Source: Calocera cornea HHB12733 | Taxonomy: Eukaryota; Basidiomycota; Dacrymycetes; Dacrymycetales; Dacrymycetaceae | Length of the DNA: 64,000 nt | Assembly: GCA_001632435.1 (NCBI GenBank) | Contig: KV424079.1 | Coordinates: 1 to 64,000, forward strand | Direction: 5' to 3' | Part shown: piece by piece, positions 47,037 to 58,100 of the stretch | Layout: every line of letters starts with the position of its first letter | Numbering within the stretch: the first letter of the stretch is position 1 | Program-made: the position numbers and the translations under genes | Notes under the pieces: model-generated | What the model was told of the DNA's origin: nothing | What the model saw: only the letters and a program-made list of their open reading frames with translations | Database searches by the model: none

Positions 47037-48927
47037 ACAAACGGCTCTGGAGCCGAAACCGAAACCGAAACCGGGAAACAGGCTCGCAAGTCGAGCGGCG
47101 AGCTCCGACTGCGGCAGAGGGCGCAAGGCGGAAGGTGCAAGGTGCAAGGTGGAAGGTGTAGGGGGTCGAGCGCTGCTCCAGCCGCCAACCCCTGCAGGAA
47201 GGGGCTGCGACCCGCCCCGGGCTTACACTTCGCCCCGCCCCGCCCCGACCGCTGCCTTATAGGCGTACAACGCGCGCGCGCGCGCGCAATAGGCGCTGCC
47301 AGTGCCCTGCCCTGCCAAGCCTGGCAGCATCATCCGACGGAGACCCCCGCGCACGCCCACCGCCCTGTGCGTACAGGTCGCGAGCACGTCGATGGCTTGA
47401 CGCGCTGGGCCGTCGGCGGCAGCGGGGAGGGCGGGCTTGGCGGGATGGGAGCAGCAGTGGGTGGTGCAGAAGCGGGAAGCGGCGGGGACGGGGGCGGGGG
47501 AAGACCCGCCCGGCGAATGCGAAACGGGACGGGAAACGAGCGCGCTAGGGCTGTGGCGGATGGAAACGCTTCGGATGTCTTCTGCCGGGGGATCCCGCGA
47601 TGATGCATGATGCACGACGCGGGTAACGCAGTGACGAGCCGTGCGAGGAGGAGGAGCAGGGGGGGGGGAGAGCACGACGCGCGGGAGGTGCGAAATGAGC
47701 TCTGGCTCTGGCGGGGAAAAGCAGCCCGGTCCTGACGGGCGGTAGATCTCTGTCGGAGCAGCGGCGCGCAGGCCAGGCCAGGCCGGGGCGCAAAAGAAGT
47801 CGAAGCCACGAAGGACGGACGGAAAACATGGAAACATGGAAACACGGGAACACGGAACACGGAACACGGAATACGGAACACGGAAGGAACTACGGATCAC
47901 TATCACTACCATACCACTATCAACGGCACATTTCACACGAGCTTCACGGCGAATCCCCGCACATTATCACCCCAGTCCAGCTACCGATACCATCACGGCC
48001 CTGATCCTTCTTCTCGTTCTCGCCTTGACTATCCCTCCTCCCTCATCTATCAGGCTTCATCTTTTATTTCATGATTGATCGCCGAATCTGCCGCTCACTA
48101 TCGGTCGGCAGCACCTCGTACCGGGTACCGGGTACTGTCTGGTTATTCCCCGCTCTATTCGATATCTGCCTGTTGGTAACTTAACCTCTGATCGAACCTG
48201 TTCGTTGCTGTGGGCAGTGTCATGCCGCACAAACTGAGCACTATCCATACCATACCTCACACTGCACACACTATGTGAAGCTGGTACTGTACCCCCAGGA
48301 GCCGACCGCGTACACGGAGAGAATAATTATCGTGGCGGGAGCTGGGCAGTCAGATCTGTTCGTAAGCTATCTCTCCACACTGCGTGCCGAGTTCAGTTCG
48401 GTAGTAAATATCGGTCGGCTGCACCTAGGCTGCCTACGCGACCGCACTCCTCCGGCTCGTCCCGCCCCCTTTTAATGATGTACCGTGATAGCGTAGTCGG
48501 CGAGGCCGCGAACTAGCAGGGCTCGCGTGGCCGAGGCGCTGGCATCTCTCGTTATTGATGCATTCTGCTCCGAAAGACTGCAGGTCTGCTGTAGCAGCGA
48601 ACTGGACTCTCAGCGGGGGACAGGACGGTGCATGGAGGTCACATGCTGCACCTTGCAACCAACTTTCGACGGCGCGTTGCCGCCTGCGTCGCCGGGCTCT
48701 TGCGCGCCGATACTGTACTTCTAGCGTGCCGACCGCCGGGCTGGCACGTTCCACGGTTGGTTTGAATAGCCGGGCTGGATGGTCAGCATTGTAGGCTGTG
48801 CATCTAGACCGGAGTGTGACGTGCGTGGACATTACACTACTGCATGAGTGTGGCTATTGATACAGTGATTTAGTCGAGTTCTACTCCTGCAAGATGGCTT
48901 GCTGTCGCCCCGTCCGACCAATCCAAA
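46943..48927. other. repeat-rich intergenic region
   Basis: About 2 kb with no gene. It holds a CCAG/CAGC tetranucleotide tract at about 47002-47034, a CG dinucleotide run near 47271-47287, a G run near 47661, and a minisatellite at about 47827-47885 of GGAACAC/GGAAACAT-type units. Confidence 0.6.
47827..47885. repeat. minisatellite of GGAACAC-type units
   Basis: About eight 7- to 8-base units such as GGAAACAT and GGAACAC follow each other. Open frames across it (repeating Phe-Arg-Val-Pro) are artefacts of the repeat. Confidence 0.8.
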
Positions 48928-50531
48928 TCATGTCCTTTCCCAGATCTTCCAGTTGCCCTGCACAAATCGCTTCGTCCCCAAAAGTGCCAACGCGCCCACG
49001 ACGAAACATCCTCCGGTGAATCCAACCCCGATGAGATACGCGTCCGCCCCCTGCTTCCCCAGTACCTGCCCGGAGTAGTTGATGAGCTCGATGCCGATCG
49101 GCTCCGCTACCAGATTCGGGATGACGCAAATAATCCATAGGATGGCCATCGCGCTTCCCATATCCTTAACGCCGACGACCTCGGCGGTGACGGGCCCACA
49201 CGCGCTCCAGAACGTGCCGCCGGTCATGCCCTGGATGATGGCGAAGAAGATGAGCACGCCGTAGGAGCGTGAGAGCATCCACACGACGAGGCACGACAAG
49301 CCCGCGACGAACGTGAACACCGCTGCAGTGTTTATGCGGCCCATGCGGTCCGCGACGAGCCCGATTCCGGGGCGCCCGACCATCTGCCCCGCGGCGAGGA
49401 TCGCCTGCAGGTTCGCGCCCTGCGTCTGGGTGAGCCCCAGCCCGCTCACGGCGAACGTCGGGATGGTCCAGACGGCGAAGACGTAGCCCATGAGGGAGAA
49501 GAACGCCCAGATCCACACCCACACATACCCGCGGTGCCACAGCCAGCGCAGCTCCAGCGGCTCCATGTTGTGCTTGCCGCCTAGGACGTGCGAGCGGTCC
49601 CGGATCAGGAGCACGGACGGGATGAGCACGACGAGACACACCACGGCGTTCACGATGAACGCCCAGCGCAGGCCGAGGTTTTCGATCGACGCGCGGGTGA
49701 CGATGCTGAATACTAAGGAGCCGCCGCCGGAGCCGCCCGTGGCCAGGCCGAGGGCGATCGCGCGCCGTTTGTTGAACCACTGCGAGAGGATTGGGAGGAG
49801 GGGGATGAAGATCTGTGCGCTTGGTTAGGGGAAATTGGAGACGATCAGGGCAAGGAAACACACCAGTCCGACCCCCAGGCCCATGGCAATCCCCTGGCTG
49901 AGCAGCAGCTCCCAGAAGGTGCGCGCAAAGGCTGCGGCTATCTGGCTCCCCGTGTAGAGCAGCACACCCACGATCATGGGCAATCGGAAGCCGAATCGGT
50001 TGCCGAGATAGTTGGATAGCGGAGAGATAACCAGGGCAATGGCGACGATCGCCCCGCCTACAAAGGCGTATTGGATGTCAGACGTGCCAGGGAAGTCTGG
50101 AGAAGGTAAGCACGGGCAAGGAAGGGGCTAATCACGTGGGTTCGTACAATCGTTCTGTCGATAGAAGGAGAGGAAGACACCGAAGCTCGTCACGTTCCCA
50201 AAGGTCGCCGCTGCGTGTCGTTAGCATCTCTACCGTAGAGGGGGCCTTAAGAGGACACACCATTGCACATAAACGTGCAGATCGCAACGATCCACCCGTA
50301 CCCTCCGTCCGGCGCAGTAGCTTTGGCGCATTCAATCTCCTCGACCTCTTCCTTCCCACCGACCGGAGGCATGGCTTCCTCTTCATCCCTTTGCCCTCCG
50401 GACGGGCCGACCCCCGGCGGGCGTCTTTTCTCCGCGTCCGCGACCTCGGCAGTCGGCTCTTCCACGATGGTCGGGGTGCGTGCACGGTCGTCCTGCGAGT
50501 CCCTGGACGGGACAGGAGTGGGGTCGTTCAT
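48928..50531 (-). CDS. MFS transporter, monocarboxylate transporter (MCT) type
   Basis: Four exons (50531-50261, 50210-50148, 50096-49864, 49812-48928) give 483 residues. A hydrophilic N-terminus of about 70 residues (Pro/Glu/Asp-rich) leads into DGGYGWIVAICTFMCNG, the signature that opens TM1 of MCT-family (SLC16-like) proteins. Further family text: FGVFLSFY, PGTSDIQYAFVGG, GLATGGSGGGSLVFS, GRPGIGLVADRMGRI (the loop after TM8) and TFWSACGPVTAEVVG. About 12 membrane spans can be read. Members carry monocarboxylates or related acids; the substrate here is unknown. All introns are 50-51 nt with consistent phase. It ends with FVQGNWKIWERT, a common ending in fungal members. Confidence 0.9.
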
Positions 50532-51811
50532 GTTCCTGACTTGTTGTATAGTTTGCGTCTAGTATCCTCCATGCTCATATACCCGCTTCCCCGCGGCCGA
50601 CAGAAGCAAAAGAACGGTAAGGCCGGAAAGGAACGGCGGTGGGCTGAGTCAGCTTAGAGCGCACCGAAGCGATGGAGACGCCGAGGCGTGCTTGGCGCGC
50701 GCGCAGGCTCGGACGTCGGCGCGGGGAAGCCAAAGGGACCGCTACATGGGTCAGGTGATCGCCCATCCGATCGATATCAGCCACAGTTTCCCGCACACTT
50801 TCTGCCGTGATAATTTATATAGGACACTGTTTTGCGCGCCAGGAATTTCTGTAGCAGGAATAGTTGATCACTTCCGGAAAGTTGAGGAGACTCTCTGAAC
50901 CGCGCGCTCCTTCCTGCTGGACTGCTGGACCGACCGAGTCATATGCAAACTGCGCCCGCGTTCGTTCCTTTCCTGACTCGGGCCGCCCTGCGCCCTTACG
51001 ACGTTTTACAAAGCTGTGGAATGGCGTTACCAAAGAGTAGGAGGGGCTGACCAAGCTAATGATGCAGGTCGGGGCATGTCGCCGGCCTCCTCCGACCGAG
51101 GACGATACAGCCTGAAAGGAACGTTGCTCCACTTCTTCTCCTCCAGTACCGAGACTACCGACTTGAGCTTTCAATCCAAATCCACCGTCAGAATGCATAG
51201 ATGCGCTCGCTGCAGGCAGAGCGACCTCCGAGAAAACCGAGAATATTAGGTCTACATACTTCCAAACAGCCCATGTCCTGCTTCCCAGGGTGTTAGGCTT
51301 GCCGAGATCGGGAAGACCCTTAGCTATTGCCTGCGCTTTGGAAGATGAATGACTCAACCATTGTAGCGGAAGAATGTCAGAGCTCAACAGTTCCAAACGG
51401 CTGTTCTGCGCCCAGCAAGGAAGTCTGACCACGGTCCCTTCCATATCGCCGACGATTGATCTCCAGTATCGCCGAGGCGCCTGCCGAGCCGGCACACCCT
51501 CAAACAACCCTGGCCATGCACGTGCGCCACCGTTTCAACCCTGACATCGCCAGCGTGCCCAAGGTCGGCCTCGGGCACGGGGGCCTGTAGCCTAAGGAGG
51601 GGAACGGAACACCCACCTGACATGCGACTTGGCCCAACTTGACGCTGCTGGGCGACCACAGGACCTGTGCACCGGCGACGGCGAGCACGGGACCTGACGT
51701 ACCGGGCGACCTCGGCAAATACCCCAGAGCTCCCCGGCGTGTCTTCACATACATCGACGACCGTCCGAGTACCCCACACGAGCAGTCAGATACCGCAATA
51801 ACACCTCCAAG
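50532..51811. other. intergenic, no supported gene
   Basis: About 1.3 kb between divergent genes; frames on both strands lack motifs. It contains the promoters of the transporter (left) and of the next gene (right). Confidence 0.45.
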
Positions 51812-52648
51812 ATGCACACCAACACCACTCCACCGCCATACTCCCAGTCCCCCGCAACCCCGACATCCGAGTACTCCTCCCGCCCGTCCTCCTCCCTCTC
51901 TGCCCCCGACCTGCCGGACATCGACGTCACCTCAGAGCCTGACGACCTGCCCCCGTCAATCGACGGCTACGCCCCCGCTCCCCAGGAGGCGTTACCTGTC
52001 TACCCCGAGCGACCGGCGCAGTACGTGTTCCTGAGCCTTGATGTGCTCAACAGCGTCCTGGTGGACGCGGCGAGCGGCGAGCGGGTGCTGGAGAGCGTAT
52101 CAGAAGAGGAGGGGGAGACGCGCATCCGGTACCTCGCCGGGCCTTCGCTGGAGGAGGGCGAGCGCACGGTGTGCCGGATCGCCTGGCCCAGCGGGAGTGG
52201 GCGGAAAGCGCTTGCCGGCCCGACAGTCGACTTCGGCCAGGGCGCGCTCATCCTCCGCAAGTGGATGGCGCGCGCCGGCCACTCAGGGGCACTTCTGCGC
52301 GTACGCCACAGGGGGAAACTGTACGACGTGTACCAAGCCGGCTCTGCGCTGGGCGTACGGTATACACCCCACAAGTCGCAGCAACAGCGCACGAGCACGC
52401 GGCACCCGATGCTCCTGGGCATCCGCGACCCGCTCAAGCACGTCGAGCTGCTCCTTTCTCCCCAGCTCACGCAGGAGCAGGCGAGGGAGGTTCTCGAAAT
52501 CGGTGCTCTGCTAGCGGTGCTGCTTAAAAGTAAGAGGCAGCTCGGGCCGGACTTCGAGGAGAGGATGATCAAGGACCGGCTTTGGAAGGGATTGGATAGG
52601 TGCTTCAGGAGCATCGGGAATGCCCAGAGGGGCCAGGTGCTGCGATGA
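51812..52648 (+). CDS. unknown single-exon protein with an N-terminal PPPY motif
   Basis: A continuous frame of 278 codons from ATG 51812. The first ~75 residues are disordered (Ser/Thr/Pro/Asp-rich) and contain PPPY near residue 7, a possible WW-domain ligand. The rest looks like a small beta-barrel: YVFLSLDVLNSVLVDAA, TRIRYLAGPSL, VDFGQGALILRKWM, GALLRVRHRGKLYDVY, followed by a helical end (LTQEQAREVLEIGALLAVLL). The layout recalls tubby-like/LURP-type or DUF6593-type barrels common in Agaricomycetes; I cannot confirm this by eye. Confidence 0.6.
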   Translation: MHTNTTPPPYSQSPATPTSEYSSRPSSSLSAPDLPDIDVTSEPDDLPPSIDGYAPAPQEALPVYPERPAQYVFLSLDVLNSVLVDAASGERVLESVSEEEGETRIRYLAGPSLEEGERTVCRIAWPSGSGRKALAGPTVDFGQGALILRKWMARAGHSGALLRVRHRGKLYDVYQAGSALGVRYTPHKSQQQRTSTRHPMLLGIRDPLKHVELLLSPQLTQEQAREVLEIGALLAVLLKSKRQLGPDFEERMIKDRLWKGLDRCFRSIGNAQRGQVLR

Positions 52649-53260
52649 CCTGCGAGTCGTAACAGGATTACCTCTCGTTCCTTGTGTATATCGGAAGGAC
52701 TTGTCCATGATTGTTGTATATTGATGACTTTTACCCCGTTCTAAGTGTTGTTGTCTTGGCTGGGCTAGCTGAGAATGTCACAGCAGGGGACATCTAGGGG
52801 GCCAAGCTGCCTGAACAGGCAACACGAGCATCTCGCGCTGCTGGGCACGATGCCGTTGCACGTGCGCCGGGGTGAGGGAGCTTGACGCGGACGAGCTCCG
52901 GGACTTCTCCTTATCCTGACGATCTGGCCAGAACATCTGCCAGCACACGACCACCCACCAGATCATCCGCTATCATCCAGCTCAACGCCCAGAGTGGGCG
53001 AGTGGGCGATCTCCTCGGCTCCGTTCTGCATCGCGCAACCCTGGGATCAACAGCGCATGGTCGTCCTGCCGGTTCGGGCAACAAAAGCGCCTTCTGCTGT
53101 GCGACGGCCGGCGGTTGGGGATGGTGCTCTGATGGGCTGATTGGAGGTCTGATGGGGGTGATGGGCTGGAGGGGCTAGCTGGAGGGGGTAGCATGCTTGG
53201 ACGGCTTTCGCCCTTGCTTGAGCTCGCTCTGCTGTCTCTCCTGCTACTGACAGGACCACG
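52649..53260. other. spacer, promoter of copy J
   Basis: About 610 bases with no gene seen and no clear TATA box for copy J. Near 53125-53175 there are short GATGGG-type repeats. Confidence 0.4.
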
Positions 53261-54700
53261 ATGGCCGACACGGAGAAGAAGATCAAAGTGATCATCATCG
53301 GCGCCGGGGTAGCTGGTGAGCTCGTTACGGCAGTAGCTGACTGTATGCAGCGGCTGACGCAGTGCAGGCCCAGTCTTGGCTCTTGTCCTGCAGTACAAGG
53401 GGTTCGATCCCGTTGTCTATGAGCGGCACGCTCAGAACCCGCCGGGAGGGCTGGCCATGCAGCTTTCCGGCCAAGCGTGAGTCCCTGCTTCCTGCTATGT
53501 TCACGGTGGGCGGACTGCTGACATTGCAGCAGGTTCAAGGTGCTCAATCTGCTCGGCCTTGCTGAAGGCGCCCTGGCCCTGGCCCTTCCGACCGAGCACG
53601 CCAGGCACCGCTCTGAGCTCACCGGCCGCGTATTCCTCGACGCTCCGGCCGGGGCCGGTATCCGCGCGGCGACCGGCTGGCCCTTGTGCGGCGTGAACCG
53701 GGCCGCGTATGCGCAATACTTGCTAGATGCGTGTAAGGATCGCGGGATCTCCGTGCACTGGGGGAAGAAGTTTGTGGGGTTGCGGGAGGACGGGGAGCTC
53801 GTATATGCGAAGTTTGAGGATGGCAGTGAGGTGCAGGGGGATTTGCTGGTCGGCGCGGATGGCATACACTCCACTGTGAGGGATACGCTGTTCGGGAAGA
53901 CGCCGGCAGAGTATACGGGCCTGGTTGGGGTGCGTATATGCGCATATATGGCACGTCCTTCGGACTAAAGCGCGTAGATTGCCGGCTACACGCCGTACAC
54001 GGTGACGATGCGAGCCTCGCCGCCTATCACGGTCGAGCAAGTGTGGGGCGACGGGTGCCACTACATCTGCCTGCCGATGCTGGAGGACCGCTACATGTGG
54101 GCCGTGAATATGCCGGAGGATGCGGCCATGATCGAAGACTGGCGGACGGTTAGGCCAGCAACGGATGACAAGGTCAAGGAGATGCTGCAGGGATTGCCAT
54201 GTTATGACTGGGGTGGCGGTGTGGGGGAGGTGATCAAGGGGACGACAGAGCTCGTGAAGGTGCGTTTTATGCGTGTGCGGTCACGTAGGGAGGCTGATGC
54301 CAGACAGTTTGGGCTGTACCTCCGTCCTATCGCGCCTATCTGGCACAGAGGCCGTTCGGTCCTTCTGGGCGATGCCGCGCACCCGACCACGCCTTTCCTG
54401 GGGCAAGGTGCCAACCAAGCGACCGAGGACGTGTACCACCTTGTGCGCCTTCTGCTGGCCCATTCTCCACTCACGGCCGAAAGCATCAACAAGGCGTACA
54501 CCGAGTACGCAGCCGTGCGCATGGACCGCGTGCGCCGGACGATCGAGCAGACCAAGGCAGAGGGGAACTTGCGGATGATCAAGGGCCGAGAGGCGTGCCT
54601 GGAGCGGGAGGAGCTGCTTGCTAGAGGCATGGGCACGGATACGTGGAAGATCATTTTGGAGATGATCAGTGGTCCATTTACTGGAGAGAGCGAGATCTAG
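53261..54700 (+). CDS. FAD-dependent monooxygenase, copy J (detached member)
   Basis: Five exons (53261-53315, 53368-53476, 53533-53929, 53978-54259, 54308-54700) give 411 residues. The N-terminus is seven residues longer than usual (MADTEKKIKVIIIGAGVAG). Exons 2 and 3 keep 109 and 397 nt. The last intron is missing, so the final exon is 111+282 nt, as in copy H. Motifs: LVGADGIHSTVRDTLFGK (Ala in place of the usual Cys before the DG motif), LLGDAAHPTTPFLGQGANQ, ATEDVYHLVRLL, ending GPFTGESEI. It sits about 12 kb from copy I, with four unrelated genes between. Intact. Confidence 0.92.
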
Positions 54701-55146
54701 TGGTGGTTCCATTGGGTGGTGAGATAGGCGGAAAGAAGTCAACGTCGTTGGATATATGCACCGGAGAGGTCAATGTCGTTGGAAAGTCGTCAGCGAACGA
54801 TACTTGATGAAAGAAGAATTAAATGCTGTTGGAACCGCCGTACGCGGACGACTGGCTCGATGGTCAGTTACAAACGATGTGTCCTGCCAGTGTTGCCTAC
54901 AAACCCCGTCATCGGAGGAAGAATCTCCTAAAACGGAAAGGAAATTGCCTCCGGCGATAGGGCCTCAAATTATTGGGCTCTTGCTGCTTGGTACGCCCCG
55001 CGCGCTGACCACCGACCACCGACCACCCGCGACTGCGCCCCTTCAAGCTGTCTTTTTCCATCGCCCAGTCGCGCATGCGAGCGCGCCTGGCGCCTTCTTG
55101 CTGTCGACCACCTCTGTGCGCACACCACCACCCAGCAAGGGGATTC
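54701..55146. other. intergenic, promoter of the helicase gene
   Basis: About 450 bases; no gene is seen. It begins with two near copies of a GAAGTCAACGTCGTTGGA-like block (about 54735 and 54768). Confidence 0.45.
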
Positions 55147-58100
55147 ATGAAGCGATCCTTCGGCGAGTTTGAATCACGAGAGACCGACGATCGCACAACG
55201 ACACCAACCGCTACGACCGCACAGCCGAACGGCAGCACCGGTCTTCCGATACACGCCAGTCTACCTAGAAGACCAGACGCTGCCCGGCCGTCGCTGCTGG
55301 ACCGCATCTCTCGCCCCAACAAGGCACAAAAGCGTTTCGCGTCTTCGTCCGCCGCTACAAGTACGGTCGACGAGGGGTTACAGAATCAGCCGAGCCTCGA
55401 CAGCTTGGACAGCATGAACTCTGCCAGATCCCGGCGAGACAGGCGCCGCGCACCACCCACAGGGCCACCCACAGGGCCACCCACAGGGCCACCCACAGAC
55501 CCGGTGGCCACGACGTTCCAGGGCGAAGATTTCAACGAAGAGCATATCCGCGCACTGTATCCGTATATCCCTTCGACCCCATTCGAGCAGAAGAGCTGGA
55601 ATGAGTGGATGCTTAACCCCAAGAACCCCATCATCCTTCATCTGGAGCGGATGGGGGTGAAGTATAAAGATGTGTTGAAGGAGACGAAGGTGGTGAATGA
55701 TCAGGGCTGGGAGAAGGTCCGGTGCACCTTGACGTTCCCGGTGCCCGAGGGTGTAACGGTGGATGGGGTGGAAAAAACGACTATCGACGCGGTGGGAGAC
55801 GGGTTCAATAGGAAGGATGCGGAGAGGCTCGTCAATTTGAATGCGTGGTTGCAAATCCTCACATACCGCCTGGTGCGTCGCCCTTCAGTGGCGGTTGTGG
55901 TTGGCCCAGCTAATATATCACAGATCGATGCCCACGGCCGACCCAAAAATTCTCCGTCTGCACAACTAGAGTCTCTGGCACCCCCCGGCGTGCAAGGCGA
56001 CGGCCTGTGGGACGAGGAGCGTATCATGAAAACATTTCCTTACACGCCTACGGAGCCACACATGCGGAAGTCGTGGAAGAACTGGCTGAAGGAGCCCAAG
56101 AGTCCAGTTATGAATTACGCGAGCGCGAAACGGGTCAAGGTGCTAGAGGAGACTGCGCAGGGCGGGGTGCATGGACCCTTCAGAGCCAGAGTGACGGTGC
56201 CGATGTCGGCGGAAGTGGATGCCGCAGGGAACAAGGTGGATCCAATTGTTGCAGTGGGAGACGTGAAGAGTGGCCCCAAGAAAGGTGCAGTAAGGCTTGC
56301 TTATCTGAGTGCTTGGCTGCAAATTCTCAGGATCGGAGTGGTGAGTTCTTCTGGATGGTATATTGCTCGAATCTAACAGGGTTTCTCAGGTCGATAAGCG
56401 TGGGATGCCGGTTGTGTATGACCAGCAACCGGAAAACCTTCCTAAGACCTCCCCAGAGGCCGGAAAGGACACCGTCACCCTCCAGAACGGCACGGTGATC
56501 GATGTCCCTCGGGCAAAGCAGTTCATCGACTATTACTGCTCGCGCTTCCACTTCCCATACCCCGCGTTCACCTATAGCCATCACGAGAACCGCGGGAACC
56601 TCAATCAGTGGGACGCGATGCTCTCCATCGATGGGCGCAAGCTGGGCATTGGCAAGGGCCAGAACAAGAAGCTCGCTGAGGAGAATGCGTACCTGGACGT
56701 CACCGTGTACCTCGCGCAGTGCGATCCGGAGCTGTGGGAACTCTTCTACAAGGAGTTCTGGCATATACCCGCGGACAGACCCGTCGGACTTGCATCGGAG
56801 ATCACCATCGGCAATATCAGCTGGCAAATGCAGAGTATGCTCGAGATGGCTTGGAAGAAGATCACGTCGACCGACCTGTGGCGCCGGAGACCGCGTGACG
56901 CCTCGCAGGAGACACCGAGAGGAGGATCGCCAATTCCGATAGAGTCCGCACCGCAAGGAGACGCGAATGACTGGATGATGGAAGACGAGACTGCACCGGA
57001 TGTGCCGAAGGACCTCCCGCCGCATAGTGCGCACAGCGTGCCAAAGTCCCAGTTACCCACCGAACCCCGCGCTTCTACGATTTCGGACTTCCACTCAGAG
57101 TCCTCCCGTGTACAGTCAGAGGCCTTCCGCGCGCAGAAGTCACAGCGCCTGAAGAGACAGCTGGACGAGTATCGGAACTCCACCAACCCGTCGGTCGTCA
57201 AGATGCGCGAAACCCGCGCCACTCTCCCTGTTTTCAACAAAGCGAGTCAGCTTATCGAGATCGTAAATCAGAACGGCGTTGTTATCTGCATGGCGGCCAC
57301 GGGGTCGGGGAAGACCACCCAGATTCCGCAGCTGCTCTTGGACGACTGGATCGACGCTGGCAAGGGATCGGACTGCAACATCATCTGCACGCAGCCTAGG
57401 CGTATTGCGGCGGTGTCTGTTGCTGCTCGCATTGCACGTGAGCGGAACGAACAACTTGGGGACAGCATTGGCTATGCAGTGCGTTTCGAAGCAAAGAGGC
57501 CCAGGCTCGGTGGCAGCGTCACGTTTGTCACTACCGGCGTGTTCCTCAAGATGATGCAGTCAGCTTTGCGGGCGGATGGTACAAGGCTGGCAGAGTATTC
57601 CCATGTGATCGTGGACGAGGTGCACGAGCGTGATGTCGATACGGATCTCACACTGGCTGTGATCAAGCGGTTGCTGCACGAACGTCAGAAGATGGGCAAG
57701 GAACTCAAGATTATCCTTATGAGCGCAACTATCGATCCAACTCTCTTCACGGATTACTTTGCAGACGAGCTCTCGGGAGCTCCTGTACCTGTGGTCGAGA
57801 TTGCTGGTCGTGCCTTCCCTGTGGAGAAGCATTTCTTGGAAGATACGTTGCAGGAAATCGGGCGTGCAGGTCTTGCTCGTTCACCCGAGGAAGGCGGGTG
57901 GGTCTTCAACGAGAAGATTGTTCAAGACTTTATCGCCAAAGAGATCGGGACACCTCTCAATGAAGTGATGACCGGCGGTCGCATCATGCAGGCCAGGCCG
58001 AATCCAGAAGAGATGCCGGAGATTCCGTATCCGCTTGTCGCACTCATCGTCGCTTACGTCATCAAGAAAAGTGAAGAAGGGCATGTGCTTGTTTTCTTAC

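Noticed and set aside
45482..47188. 568-codon minus-strand frame opposite the F-box-like gene
   Set aside because: Gly/Glu/Val-rich shadow with no motif; the plus strand carries the leucine-rich pattern.
47223..47936. Minus-strand frames with repeating Phe-Arg-Val-Pro
   Set aside because: Translation of the GGAACAC minisatellite.
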